Made by a program: the position numbers and the translations under genes. Below the pieces are notes generated by a model. That model did not search any database and was not told where the DNA came from. It saw nothing but the letters and a program-made list of their open reading frames with translations. This document shows, in pieces, positions 48,965-59,164 of a stretch of DNA of 64,000 nucleotides; position 1 is the stretch's first letter, and every line of letters starts with the position of its first letter. The DNA is from Vicinamibacterales bacterium (GTDB taxonomy: Bacteria > Acidobacteriota > Vicinamibacteria > Vicinamibacterales > UBA2999). Location of the stretch: the NCBI GenBank assembly GCA_041659285.1, contig JBAZYO010000002.1, positions 1-64,000 on the forward strand, in the 5' to 3' direction.

Positions 48965-50770
48965 TCAGTCCAAATGCCCGCGTTCGGCGTCGCCCATCTC
49001 GACACCGGCCGCCGGGAAGTACTCCGTCCATCTCCCACTGACCTTTGACGCCACGTCGGGATGGCAGGTTACTTCGGCGGGATACCACGGCTTCATCCGC
49101 GCATCGATCACGACCGGGGGCTCGTAGGCGATGTGGTTGCGCACCACGCGCTGGGCCGCCGAGTGAATGTCGGCCGCCGGCTCGAACCGCGTGAAGGTGG
49201 TCCACAGGAAGTTCATGTCGCTGCGGGTGGCGCGTTCCGGCTCGTCGCTCACCACCACCAGCGGCCAGCCGGCAAACGCCGGGTGCGCGGCGACGCGGGC
49301 CGCGGCCTGCGGATCGTCACCGTAACCGCGGGTCCCCACCACCAGGCAGCCGCCACAGTAGACGCGGACGCCGGTGACATCCGACGGCGGCGGCGTCGAC
49401 GGCGCGAACGTCCGCGGCAAGTCGCGCACCGGATCCCCCAGCCCGAGCCACACGCCCTTGGAGCCTTCGTTGACGACCGGCCCGGTGTAGTCCAGCGTGT
49501 CCATGGACAGGTTGGCGAACACGTAGAGGTCGGTGCGCGGGTCGGTGCGCGCCAGCACGTGCTCCAGCGTGGCCCGAAAGTCCTTCAGATCCACGAACTG
49601 ATCGGTGACCAGGATGAACTTGGTGAGCGACAACTGCCCTTCGCCGAGAATGCGGAACGCGCTCGCCATGGCCTCGCGCTTGTAGCGCTGCTTGACCACG
49701 GCGGCGGCGAGCGAGTGGTAGCCGGTCTCGCCGTAGGACCACAGCTGCTCCACCGCCGGCATCACCAGCGGGAACAGCGGCGACAGCAGGTCCTGCAGCA
49801 GGTCGCCGATGAAGAAGTCTTCCTGGCGGGGCTTGCCGACGACGGTCGCGGGATAGATGGCGTCCTTGCGATGCGCGATCTGCCGGACGTCGAACACCGG
49901 GTAGTCGTGCCGCAACGAGTAATAACCGTAGTGATCGCCGAACGGCCCCTCCGGCCGGCGGACCCTGGGCGCCACCTGCCCCATCAGCGCAAACTCCGCG
50001 TTGGCAATCAGCGGATGCGGATGCCCGTTTGGAGCCGTGACCTGCGGCAGCCGCTCGCCGGCGATCAGCGAGGCGAGCATCAGCTCCGGCACGTTCTCGG
50101 GCAGCGGCGCGATGGCCGACAGGATCAGCGCCGGCGGGCCGCCGAGAAACACCGTCACCGGCAGCGCCTCGTTGCGGGCTTCGGCGCGCGCGTAGTGAAA
50201 GCCGCCGCCCTTGCCGATTTGCCAGTGCATGCCCGTGGACGTCGCGTCGTGCACGTGCAGGCGATACATGCCGAGGTTGTGCCCGGGCTTCTCTGGATGT
50301 TGCGTGTAGACCAGCGGCAACGTCACGAACGGCCCGCCATCGTCCGGCCAGCAGGTGATCACCGGCAGGCGATCGAGGCGGACGTCGGTGGTCACGACCT
50401 CGCGCACCGGCCCGGTCGAGACACGGCGCGTGCCGACCTTCAGCAGATCGAAGCCGATGTCGCGGGCGCCCCAGAGCTTGGCGGGGGTCGGCGGCAGCAG
50501 CGTCTCGGCGAGGTGCACCACCCGCTTGATGAAATCCAGCGGCCGCCTGCCAAAGGCGAGTTCCGCCCGCCGCGGCGTGCCGAACAGGTTGGTGACCAGC
50601 GGGAACGCCGCGCCCTTGACGTTGGTGAACAGCAGCGCCGGTCCGCCGGCGGCAATCACCCGCCGATGGATCTCGGCCGCCTCCTGCACCGGATCGACTG
50701 GCGCGGTGATCTCGACAAGGTCGCGATCACGCCGGAGCTGATCAAGAAAGGCTCTAAGGTCTGGGAACAT
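48965..50770 (-). CDS. UbiD family decarboxylase
   Basis: 601 residues, longer than the roughly 490 of E. coli UbiD but typical of the larger branch. The N-terminus FPDLRAFLDQLRRDRDLVEITAPVDPVQEAAEIHRR, the NLGMYRLHVHDATSTGMHWQIGKGGG region that binds metal and prenylated FMN, and the catalytic RRPEGPFGDHYGYYS (E and D) are intact. It decarboxylates (or reversibly carboxylates) an aromatic or unsaturated acid; the ubiquinone/menaquinone route is one option. UbiX, which makes the cofactor, is not in the window. The start overlaps the amidohydrolase stop by 17 bp. Confidence 0.9.
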   Translation of the reverse strand: MFPDLRAFLDQLRRDRDLVEITAPVDPVQEAAEIHRRVIAAGGPALLFTNVKGAAFPLVTNLFGTPRRAELAFGRRPLDFIKRVVHLAETLLPPTPAKLWGARDIGFDLLKVGTRRVSTGPVREVVTTDVRLDRLPVITCWPDDGGPFVTLPLVYTQHPEKPGHNLGMYRLHVHDATSTGMHWQIGKGGGFHYARAEARNEALPVTVFLGGPPALILSAIAPLPENVPELMLASLIAGERLPQVTAPNGHPHPLIANAEFALMGQVAPRVRRPEGPFGDHYGYYSLRHDYPVFDVRQIAHRKDAIYPATVVGKPRQEDFFIGDLLQDLLSPLFPLVMPAVEQLWSYGETGYHSLAAAVVKQRYKREAMASAFRILGEGQLSLTKFILVTDQFVDLKDFRATLEHVLARTDPRTDLYVFANLSMDTLDYTGPVVNEGSKGVWLGLGDPVRDLPRTFAPSTPPPSDVTGVRVYCGGCLVVGTRGYGDDPQAAARVAAHPAFAGWPLVVVSDEPERATRSDMNFLWTTFTRFEPAADIHSAAQRVVRNHIAYEPPVVIDARMKPWYPAEVTCHPDVASKVSGRWTEYFPAAGVEMGDAERGHLD

Positions 50771-51890
50771 CGTAGACAGGCCGTCCGCCGATCATAGTCA
50801 ACACTGCCCGGATCGTGCGGAGTTCTTCTTCGGCCGCCGCGAAGGGATCGCGCGACAGCACCGCCAGGTCGGCCAGCGCGCCGACCGCCAGGCGGCCCTT
50901 GTCCTGGTCTTCGAACTCGCCGATGGCCGACCCATGCGAGTAGGCTGTCACGGCCTGCTCCATCGACAATCGCTCGTCGCCCAGCGCCGCCGCAGTCGCG
51001 AGCCGGAGCAGGTCGAACCCGCGAAGGGCTCCTCCCGACCCGAGCCCGAGCGGGACGCCGGCGTCGAGCACCGAACGAAGCGGCGCACCCGGGCCTGGCA
51101 CCTCCACGACGACCACGCCCAGTTTCGGCAGGCGCGCCAGCAGGCCAGGATCAACCGCGACCAACTGCTCCAGGCGCGGCCGTTTCACCTTCCACACATC
51201 CGCGGCGCCGTGGCGTTCGAGTGCGTCCACATAGGCACCGGTCGCCTGCGCGTCACGGCTGGCGATGGCCAGCGGGTCCTCGCTGCCATAGGCCCACCCC
51301 ACCGCTTGCCGCATCCGTTCGTCGTCTTCGGCGCCAAGCGCGAAGCCCATGCCGCGCACGTCGAGTCGTGGCGTGGGCTGCGGCGGGAAGAACGGCCGGC
51401 TGTCGCGATTGCCCCCGGTCGCGTCCGGTTGAGGCATGCGCAGGATTCGCACCCGCAACGGCAGGCCGGCCTCGAGAAAGGCGCGCACGGTGCCGGCGAC
51501 CGGCGAGACCGAAAACACCTGGATCGAGGTCACGCCGTTGGCCAACGCCTGGGCGCCCAGCAGGCGGACGCTCGCGGCTGTCGCATCCGTCAAGGCCAGG
51601 TGCGCGTCGTTCAAGCCGGGCACGACCACTCGGCCGGCAAGGTCAAGGCGATGGGTGGACGGCCCCGCCCCGGCCTCGACCGCGGCGTCGCCGCCAATGG
51701 CGACAATCCGCTCGCCGCGAATGGCGAGCGCCGTGGCCCAGGGCTGTGCTGGATTGGCAGTGAAGATCTTGCCGTTCAGAAGCACCGTCTCAGCAGACGG
51801 CGCGGCGCAGGCGCTGATGGTCAGCGCCCACGCCACGACAATCGCGCGCGTCAACTCAACCCGAGTACTTCTCGTCGTAGCTCTCGCCAT
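50754..51890 (-). CDS. Degenerate amidohydrolase (YtcJ-like), probable pseudoenzyme
   Basis: 378 residues against about 550 for YtcJ-type enzymes. A lipoprotein-like signal (AIVVAWALTISAC) is followed by the composite N-terminal strand region (ETVLLNGKIFTANPAQPWATALAIRGERIVAIG) and barrel. The metal ligands appear lost: PGLNDAHLAL keeps H97 but not the second His, the HAxGDRA His is Y201 (WAYGSEDP), the RIEH His is Q242 (RPRLEQ) and the GSD Asp is a glycine (GLGSGG). The C-terminal composite domain (KGRLAVGALADLAVLSRDPF) is intact. The start is uncertain: ATG 51890 overlaps the DinB gene by 35 bp, and a TTG at 51854 is possible. Confidence 0.75.
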   Translation of the reverse strand: MARATTRSTRVELTRAIVVAWALTISACAAPSAETVLLNGKIFTANPAQPWATALAIRGERIVAIGGDAAVEAGAGPSTHRLDLAGRVVVPGLNDAHLALTDATAASVRLLGAQALANGVTSIQVFSVSPVAGTVRAFLEAGLPLRVRILRMPQPDATGGNRDSRPFFPPQPTPRLDVRGMGFALGAEDDERMRQAVGWAYGSEDPLAIASRDAQATGAYVDALERHGAADVWKVKRPRLEQLVAVDPGLLARLPKLGVVVVEVPGPGAPLRSVLDAGVPLGLGSGGALRGFDLLRLATAAALGDERLSMEQAVTAYSHGSAIGEFEDQDKGRLAVGALADLAVLSRDPFAAAEEELRTIRAVLTMIGGRPVYDVPRP

Positions 51891-52350
51891 AGATGGCCGG
51901 TACCTTGCCGCCCATCGGCCGCAGGTAGGTGCTCAGCTGGCCGCGGTGGTGAATCATGTGGTTGTTGCAGAACATCATGTAGGTCACCGAGGGCAGCTTC
52001 ATGCCCCAGGCCTCGACGATCTGCGTGAGGTGGTTGCCGTCGAGCGTGAGGACCTTTTCCAGGGCCTTCGGGAATTCGTGCTTGTACCAGTCGGCGAGCT
52101 CGGCGACGGTTGACGCCGGACAGGCCGGCGGAAAGACGCTGAAGTTGTTGGCGGCAACGGCGTGCAGGAAGCCGACGTCGGCGGTCGCCAGGTGGGTCGC
52201 GATCTCCCACGCGGTGCGCGAGTGCGCCTCCGGCTTGTAGTCTTTCTTGCCTTCGGGAATGGCCGAAATCACCTTGTAGGTGTGCATCCACTCGCCCTGC
52301 AGGTTCTGCCCGAGCGTGGTGGCCAGAAATTTCGCGTGATCTGCGTTCAT
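51856..52350 (-). CDS. DinB-fold protein
   Basis: 164 residues, a four-helix DinB/YfiT-like fold: EWMHTYKVISAIPEGKKDYKPEAHSRTAWEIATHLATADVGFLHAV and MMFCNNHMIHHRGQLSTYLRPMGGKVPAIYG. Three histidines (HLATAD, NNHMIHH) are placed as the usual metal site. Family members include metal-dependent thiol transferases; the partner thiol is unknown. It is not DNA polymerase IV, which is a separate gene at 59165. A strong Shine-Dalgarno AAGGAG (52363-52358) supports the start. Confidence 0.9.
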   Translation of the reverse strand: MNADHAKFLATTLGQNLQGEWMHTYKVISAIPEGKKDYKPEAHSRTAWEIATHLATADVGFLHAVAANNFSVFPPACPASTVAELADWYKHEFPKALEKVLTLDGNHLTQIVEAWGMKLPSVTYMMFCNNHMIHHRGQLSTYLRPMGGKVPAIYGESYDEKYSG

Positions 52351-52357
52351 CGTCGCT

Positions 52358-52363
52358 CTCCTT
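52358..52363 (-). promoter_or_regulatory. Strong ribosome binding site of the DinB-fold gene
   Basis: AAGGAG on the minus strand, seven bases upstream of ATG 52350. It lies immediately next to the REP-like hairpin at 52368. Confidence 0.7.
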
Positions 52364-52367
52364 ATTC

Positions 52368-52387
52368 GGCCGCCCTAAAGGGCGGCC
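52368..52387. repeat. REP-like hairpin between ettA and the DinB-fold gene
   Basis: A perfect 8-bp stem GGCCGCCC-TAAA-GGGCGGCC, followed by CTACAC. It lies in the 51-bp spacer between the ettA stop and the DinB-fold start, and has the TAAA loop and CTACA tail of the family. Confidence 0.8.
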
Positions 52388-52401
52388 CTACACGACTACG
52401 T

Positions 52402-54081
<1,680 letters not shown>

Positions 54082-54120
54082 CGGAACTACTGACTATATA
54101 CGACCCGGGAACCGGGCTTG

Positions 54121-54146
54121 CCCGCCGTGGCCGTGGCGAAGGCGGG
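54121..54146. repeat. CCCGCC/GGCGGG inverted repeat in the ettA/NHL spacer
   Basis: CCCGCC (54121-54126) and GGCGGG (54141-54146) form an inverted repeat with a GTGGCCGTGGCGAA core. The text resembles the repeat-like linker at 46200-46280. Confidence 0.4.
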
Positions 54147-54226
54147 AGCCGGCGGTCGGAAGCTGGCCGTGTGGTGAGGTGTCGAGGGACAATGGCGGCA
54201 CGGCAACCGCTATCCGGGAGGGCGAC

Positions 54227-55663
54227 ATGACGGCCAGGGCTTTACTGATCGTGTGCGTGTGCGCAGTCGCCGTGACTGCCATGGCGGATCCGCTCGATGA
54301 GGGTGGCCAGAGCCTGGCCGACCGCCTCAAGAACCGAATCAAGTCGGCGGTCCCGCCTGCGCCCACGCCACCGGCGCCCGGCACGCCGCCACCCAGCGCG
54401 CCGGCACCCGCGCCCGGCGCCGCCAGCCCTGCTCCGGTTGCAGACAACCAGCGGTTCAGCGATGCGGAGAAGGCCTACGTGCCGGCGCAGGCGACGACGC
54501 GCGCGGCTGACGGTCCGCGGCGCGCCAATCTGCAGCCGGTCGTCGGAAGCAAGTTTGCCAGGGGCCCAGGGGATCAGCTGACCATCACCAATCCCTACCT
54601 GGCGCTCGACAGGATCTTCTTCGCGCAAGCCGTGGCGTTGAAGGCTACCGAAGACGGCGGCCTGATCGTCGGCGGACGGGTCGAGCTCGACCAGGATATG
54701 CACGCGCTCGGGACCGGGTATTGGCGCATCGCCCCCGACGGCGCGATCACGCCCTTGCACACCCGCAGCACCAATACCTATGGCAAGACACCGGCCACCA
54801 AGTGCGAGGCACCGTACAGCCGCACGCATCTCGATCCGGAGAATTTCGCGACGGCCGCCGGCGGCGGCCTGCTGAAGGCGATTGAGTATGCGGTGGTGAA
54901 GATCGGCGCCGATGGCAACGTGCGGCGCCTCGCCGGCGCGCCCTTCTCGTGCGAGGAAAGCGGGCAGGCGTCGCAAGTCAGGGGCCAGGCCGACGGCCCG
55001 GCCGACCTCGCGCGCTTTAACAAGGCCTCGGGCATCGTGGCGGATCCCGAGGGCAACATCTGGGTCGTCGACCAGAGCGGCTGCTCCCTGCGACGCATCA
55101 CGCCCGCCGGACAGGTCACCACCGTGATTACTCCGGAACAGGCCTGCGCGAAGACGACGCCCGGCGAAGATCGCGTCGGGCTGGACAAGCTCGCCTGGGA
55201 TCCCGTGCACGGCGAGCTCGTCACCTCCAACACGCTCTCGGTAGCGACACCCGTCCACAACCTCTACACCACGGTATGGCGGATCAAACCCAGCGGCGAG
55301 TTCAGGCGAGTGCTCTACGCCACCAAGGTCGCCAAGAGCCCGGCCAGGCACCATCTCGACGGCGTCTGGTCGCTGGCCGTGGATCCCGAGGGGCGCATCC
55401 ACATCGGCAGCCGAATCATGGGCACGCCGGGCGTGGTCGCGGTGTTGCGCCTGGACGAAGCCGGCGCGACGGTGACATCCGTGACCGGCGGGAGCTACAA
55501 GGGTGGAGGCGACGCCGAGCCGAAAGACGGCCCGGCCGACCGGGCGCTGTTCCGCTACATCAGGGACATGAGCTTCGCGCCCGACGGCACGCTGTACCTG
55601 CTGGACGAGCACTTGATCCGTAAACTCGACAAGAGCGGTCAGGTAAGTACTTGGGCATTCTGA
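54227..55663 (+). CDS. Secreted NHL-like beta-propeller protein
   Basis: 478 residues. A signal peptide (LLIVCVCAVAVTAMA) is followed by a Pro/Ala-rich linker and a beta-propeller with NHL-type repeats: RRLAGAPFSCEESGQ, DLARFNKASGIVADPEGNIWVVDQSGCSLRRITPAGQVTTV, GVWSLAVDPEGRIHIGSR and GPADRALFRYIRDMSFAPDGTLYLLDEHLIRKLDKSGQVSTW. The family is exported and of unknown ligand. ATG 54227 was chosen with GGGAGGG five bases upstream; the longer frame starts in the repeat-like region. It converges on the M16 protease. Confidence 0.82.
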   Translation: MTARALLIVCVCAVAVTAMADPLDEGGQSLADRLKNRIKSAVPPAPTPPAPGTPPPSAPAPAPGAASPAPVADNQRFSDAEKAYVPAQATTRAADGPRRANLQPVVGSKFARGPGDQLTITNPYLALDRIFFAQAVALKATEDGGLIVGGRVELDQDMHALGTGYWRIAPDGAITPLHTRSTNTYGKTPATKCEAPYSRTHLDPENFATAAGGGLLKAIEYAVVKIGADGNVRRLAGAPFSCEESGQASQVRGQADGPADLARFNKASGIVADPEGNIWVVDQSGCSLRRITPAGQVTTVITPEQACAKTTPGEDRVGLDKLAWDPVHGELVTSNTLSVATPVHNLYTTVWRIKPSGEFRRVLYATKVAKSPARHHLDGVWSLAVDPEGRIHIGSRIMGTPGVVAVLRLDEAGATVTSVTGGSYKGGGDAEPKDGPADRALFRYIRDMSFAPDGTLYLLDEHLIRKLDKSGQVSTWAF

Positions 55664-55763
55664 TCTTGCGAATGGCCTCGCGGCTGGGGCCTTCGATCAT
55701 CACGGCGCGATGCTCGCCCACCGTGTAGGGCTGCTGGAGGAACGTCCCCCTCGGCCCGGGGCC

Positions 55764-58610
55764 TCATGCCTCCGGCTTCAATGTGACCAGCGTGTAGCGA
55801 TCCATCGGGAAGTACTTCTGGAACATCGTCTTGATGATGTCCGGCGTCAGCGATTCGGTGCGTTCGAGGCGCTTGTTGATGCGGCCCGGGTCCCAGCCGA
55901 ACATGTGGACCGTCTGCATGGAGCCCATCCAGTAGGCGTTCTGCTTGGCGTTGGTCTCGAGGTCCCGCCGCTCCAGCTCCTTCACCTTGTTCACGTCGTC
56001 CACGGAGGGACCTTCGGCCTTGAGGCGCTCGATCTCTTTCAGCGAGGCGGTCACCAGCTTGTCCAGGTTCTCCGGCGAGCTGCCAAACTGGATCACCATG
56101 GCGCCGTAGCCCTTGAGGGGCGGTGAATTATTGAAGCCGACCGAGACGCCGTAGGTGCCGCCGAGCTCTTCACGCAGGATCTCGCGGAGGCGAATGCTTA
56201 ACACCTGCGAGGCGGCCCGGGCGCGGTGCATCTCGAACTCGTCGAAGCCGGGGTCGGCGAAGAACGACAGCACGGTCTGGCTTGCCGGCTCCTTCCCCTT
56301 CCTCACCTCTTCCTTGACGACGCCGGCCGGGAACTTGACGCCCATGTCGCGGAACGCGGAGGTCTTCTTGCCCTGCGACGGCAGCGTCGCCACCCACTTC
56401 TCGAGCAGCGGCGTGATCTCGTCCACGGTGAACGCGCCGACGAAGAAGTAAGTGAAGTCGGCGGCGTTGGCGAAGCGCGCGCTGTAAAACGTCTTCATGG
56501 TGTCGAGGTTGAGCGCCGGAATGTCGGCCATCGTCAGCGCCGCGGCGCTGTAGTGGTTTGACGAGTTGACCTGCTCGACCTTTTCGCCGAACACCGCCCG
56601 CGGGTTCTGGTCGCGGTTCTGCAGCGACCCGGCGAGCCGGCGCTTGATCAGCTCCAGCACGTCGGGCGTCATGTTGGGCGCGGTGTGCGACAGGTAGTTG
56701 AGCTGCAGGGCCGTCTCGAGGTCACGCGGCGTGGCGGAGCCGCTGACGCCCTGCGTGTATTCCGAAATGCTCGGGGAGGCCTGCGCGATCTTTCCCGACA
56801 GCATCTTGCTCAGGTCAACCGGGCTGAGGCCGCCGAGCCCACCGACACCGACCATGGCGGTGGCGAGGCTGGCGCTCTTGAAGTCGGCGGGGCTGGCGAG
56901 CGAGACGCCGCCGGGCGCGTAGGCCGTGAACATGATCTGATCGTTCTTGAAGTCGGTGGGCTTGAGCCACACCTCGACGCCGTTTGACAGCGTCAGCACG
57001 GTGGCGCCGATTTCCGGCACCGTCCGGCGCGAGGCGACCTTGCCGGCGGGCGGGACCTTCTCGACCAGCGCGCGTCCCGACGTGGCGTCGGCCCACCGCT
57101 CGACCGGCGCCGCGCTGGCGCGGGCAATGGCGGCCTTCAACATGTCGGCGGTCGGTGGCGGCGTGTCTTTCTTCTCCGGCGCGACGCCGAGCACGACGCG
57201 GTTCTCGTCGGTGATCAGCCCCTTGGCCAGCGCCGAGGCTTCCGCCGCCGTCACCGTCGGCAGATACGTGGACGCGATCTGGTACTCGAATTCGATGCCG
57301 GGAATGGGTTCCTGTTCGAGAAAGTGCCGGACGTACTCGTTGGCGTAGCCCGGGCTCTCCGAAGTGCCGCGTTCCTTGTAGGCGCGCTCGTAGCCCGCGA
57401 GCAGCGCCGCCTTGGCGCGGTTCAGCTCATCGTCCGAGAAGCCGTATTGCTGCAGGCGCTTGGCTTCGAGCATGAGCGCCGCGAGGCCCTCGGTGATCTG
57501 TCCCTCAGGCACGGCCGCTTCGATCTCGAACAGCTCCAACGTGCGGCCGATGTTGCTGCCACCGGCCTGGGCCCCCAGGAACGGCGCGTTGGGCCGGCGC
57601 GAGATCTCAGCCAGGCGAAGGTTGAGCATCTGCGACACCAACTGCTCCACCAGCGACTTGCGGTAGCCTCGCACCGTGTTGTCGATCTCGACCTTGTCCT
57701 TGAACGCCATCGACACCGACCAGCCCTGCGCCTCCGGATCGGTGGACATGCTGATCAACGTGTCTTTGTGTCCGGGCACGCTGGCGTTCACCGACGAGGC
57801 GGTGCCGGTGGCGGCGGGAATCACGCCAAAGTGCTTCTGCACGAGTTGTTCGGCCTCGGCGGCCGGAAGGTCGCCGACCACGACCACGGCCATGTGATCC
57901 GGCCGGTACCACTTCTGGTAGAAGGCGAGGAGCCGTTCGCGAGGCGCGGTCCTCAGGACCTCGGGCAGGCCGATCGGCAGGCGGTCCGCGTAGCGCGAGC
58001 CCTGGAAGATGATCGGCAGCTGCTTGTCGGTGAGCCGCGACCCGGCGCCGAGGCGGCCGCGCCATTCCTCGAGGACGACACCACGCTCTTTTTCCACTTC
58101 CTCGGGGAGCAGCGACAGGCCGGCCGCGAAGTCGTGCAGCACGAGCATGCCGCGGTCGACGTAGCCCGGCCGATCGGTCGGGATGTCGAGCATGTAGATG
58201 GTTTCGTCGAACGACGTCGAGGCGTTGACGTGCGGGCCGAAGCGGGCGCCTATCGACTCGAGGAACGACACCAGCTCGCCCGGCTTGAAGTTCTGGGTGC
58301 CGTTGAACGCCATGTGCTCGATGAAGTGCGCGAGCCCGCGCTGGTCGTCATCTTCCTGGAGGGCGCCGACGTCAACGGCCAGGCGCATCGACACGCGCTT
58401 TTCGGGCCGGTTGTTCTGGCGGATGAAATACCGGAGGCCGTTGGGCAGCCGCCCCTCGCGCACCGCCGGGTCCACCGGCAGCGGCCGATCCAGCGCGAGC
58501 GCGGGAGGGATGGCGGGCCCTTGCGGCGCCGCACTCTGCGCGCGGGGAACGGCGACCAGCGCCACGACCAGCAGGACCAAGGCGACGACTGCAGAACTCA
58601 GGCGATTCAT
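55764..58610 (-). CDS. M16 family zinc protease (insulinase-like)
   Basis: About 948 residues. A signal peptide (AVVALVLLVVALVAVPRAQS) is followed by an N-terminal M16 domain with HxxEH zinc motif H95-F-I-E98-H99 (GLAHFIEHMAFNGT) and the distant zinc Glu in EEVEKERGVVLEEW. A second, inactive M16 half and two linker domains follow (LSNGVEVWLKPTDFKNDQI). Periplasmic or surface peptidase. ATG 58610 begins the signal peptide; the open frame extends 36 bp further. The upstream side faces dut. Confidence 0.92.
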   Translation of the reverse strand: MNRLSSAVVALVLLVVALVAVPRAQSAAPQGPAIPPALALDRPLPVDPAVREGRLPNGLRYFIRQNNRPEKRVSMRLAVDVGALQEDDDQRGLAHFIEHMAFNGTQNFKPGELVSFLESIGARFGPHVNASTSFDETIYMLDIPTDRPGYVDRGMLVLHDFAAGLSLLPEEVEKERGVVLEEWRGRLGAGSRLTDKQLPIIFQGSRYADRLPIGLPEVLRTAPRERLLAFYQKWYRPDHMAVVVVGDLPAAEAEQLVQKHFGVIPAATGTASSVNASVPGHKDTLISMSTDPEAQGWSVSMAFKDKVEIDNTVRGYRKSLVEQLVSQMLNLRLAEISRRPNAPFLGAQAGGSNIGRTLELFEIEAAVPEGQITEGLAALMLEAKRLQQYGFSDDELNRAKAALLAGYERAYKERGTSESPGYANEYVRHFLEQEPIPGIEFEYQIASTYLPTVTAAEASALAKGLITDENRVVLGVAPEKKDTPPPTADMLKAAIARASAAPVERWADATSGRALVEKVPPAGKVASRRTVPEIGATVLTLSNGVEVWLKPTDFKNDQIMFTAYAPGGVSLASPADFKSASLATAMVGVGGLGGLSPVDLSKMLSGKIAQASPSISEYTQGVSGSATPRDLETALQLNYLSHTAPNMTPDVLELIKRRLAGSLQNRDQNPRAVFGEKVEQVNSSNHYSAAALTMADIPALNLDTMKTFYSARFANAADFTYFFVGAFTVDEITPLLEKWVATLPSQGKKTSAFRDMGVKFPAGVVKEEVRKGKEPASQTVLSFFADPGFDEFEMHRARAASQVLSIRLREILREELGGTYGVSVGFNNSPPLKGYGAMVIQFGSSPENLDKLVTASLKEIERLKAEGPSVDDVNKVKELERRDLETNAKQNAYWMGSMQTVHMFGWDPGRINKRLERTESLTPDIIKTMFQKYFPMDRYTLVTLKPEA

Positions 58611-58680
58611 TCGGCTCTCCGTGACGATTTCGGCATCCGGCGGCACTGAAGTGCCGCCCTTCTGGCACTACTATTCCTCA

Positions 58681-59112
58681 ATGCGCCTCAAGATCAAACG
58701 TCTGGATTCGTCAATTGGCCTGCCCGAACCGGCCACGGCCGGCGCCGCCGGCTTCGACCTGGCCTCCGCTGTTGACATCGAGGTCCCCGCCCGGAGCATC
58801 CGGCTGGTGGGGACGGGACTGGTGATCGCGGTGCCGGACGGCTACTTTCTTGGGATCTTCGCGCGCAGCAGCACGCCGCTCAAGCGCGGCTTGATGGTGG
58901 CCAACGGCGTCGGGGTCATCGATTCCGACTATTGCGGGCCGGCGGACGAGATCAAGATTCAGCTGCTGAATGTCACGGATCAACCGGTGATGGTGGCGCG
59001 CGGCGACCGCCTGGCCCAGGGCATTGTGCTCCCCTGCCCGCGCGTCGAGTGGGACGAGGTGGCGGAGATCGCGGCGCCCACCCGCGGTGGATTCGGCTCC
59101 ACTGGAAGCTGA
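58681..59112 (+). CDS. dut: dUTP diphosphatase
   Basis: 143 residues, trimeric dUTPase. Motif 1 AGFDLAS, motif 2 ARSSTPLKRGLMVANG, motif 3 GVIDSDYCGPADEIKIQLLN, motif 4 GDRLAQGIVLPCPR and motif 5 RGGFGSTGS are all present. It hydrolyses dUTP to dUMP, protecting DNA from uracil. Followed by a translesion polymerase gene, with a REP-like tandem between them, so the two may form a DNA-maintenance unit. Confidence 0.95.
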   Translation: MRLKIKRLDSSIGLPEPATAGAAGFDLASAVDIEVPARSIRLVGTGLVIAVPDGYFLGIFARSSTPLKRGLMVANGVGVIDSDYCGPADEIKIQLLNVTDQPVMVARGDRLAQGIVLPCPRVEWDEVAEIAAPTRGGFGSTGS

Positions 59113-59114
59113 GG

Positions 59115-59162
59115 GTCCGGCTAAAGCCGGACACTACAGGTGAGGCTGAAGCCGGACGCTAC
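59115..59162. repeat. Tandem REP-like elements between dut and dinB
   Basis: GTCCGGC-TAAA-GCCGGAC (59115-59132) followed by ACTACAG, then a shorter second copy in the same direction (GGCTGAAGCCGGACGCTACAG). The second copy ends 2 bp before the dinB ATG at 59165, so it makes up the ribosome-binding region. Confidence 0.8.
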
Positions 59163-59164
59163 AG

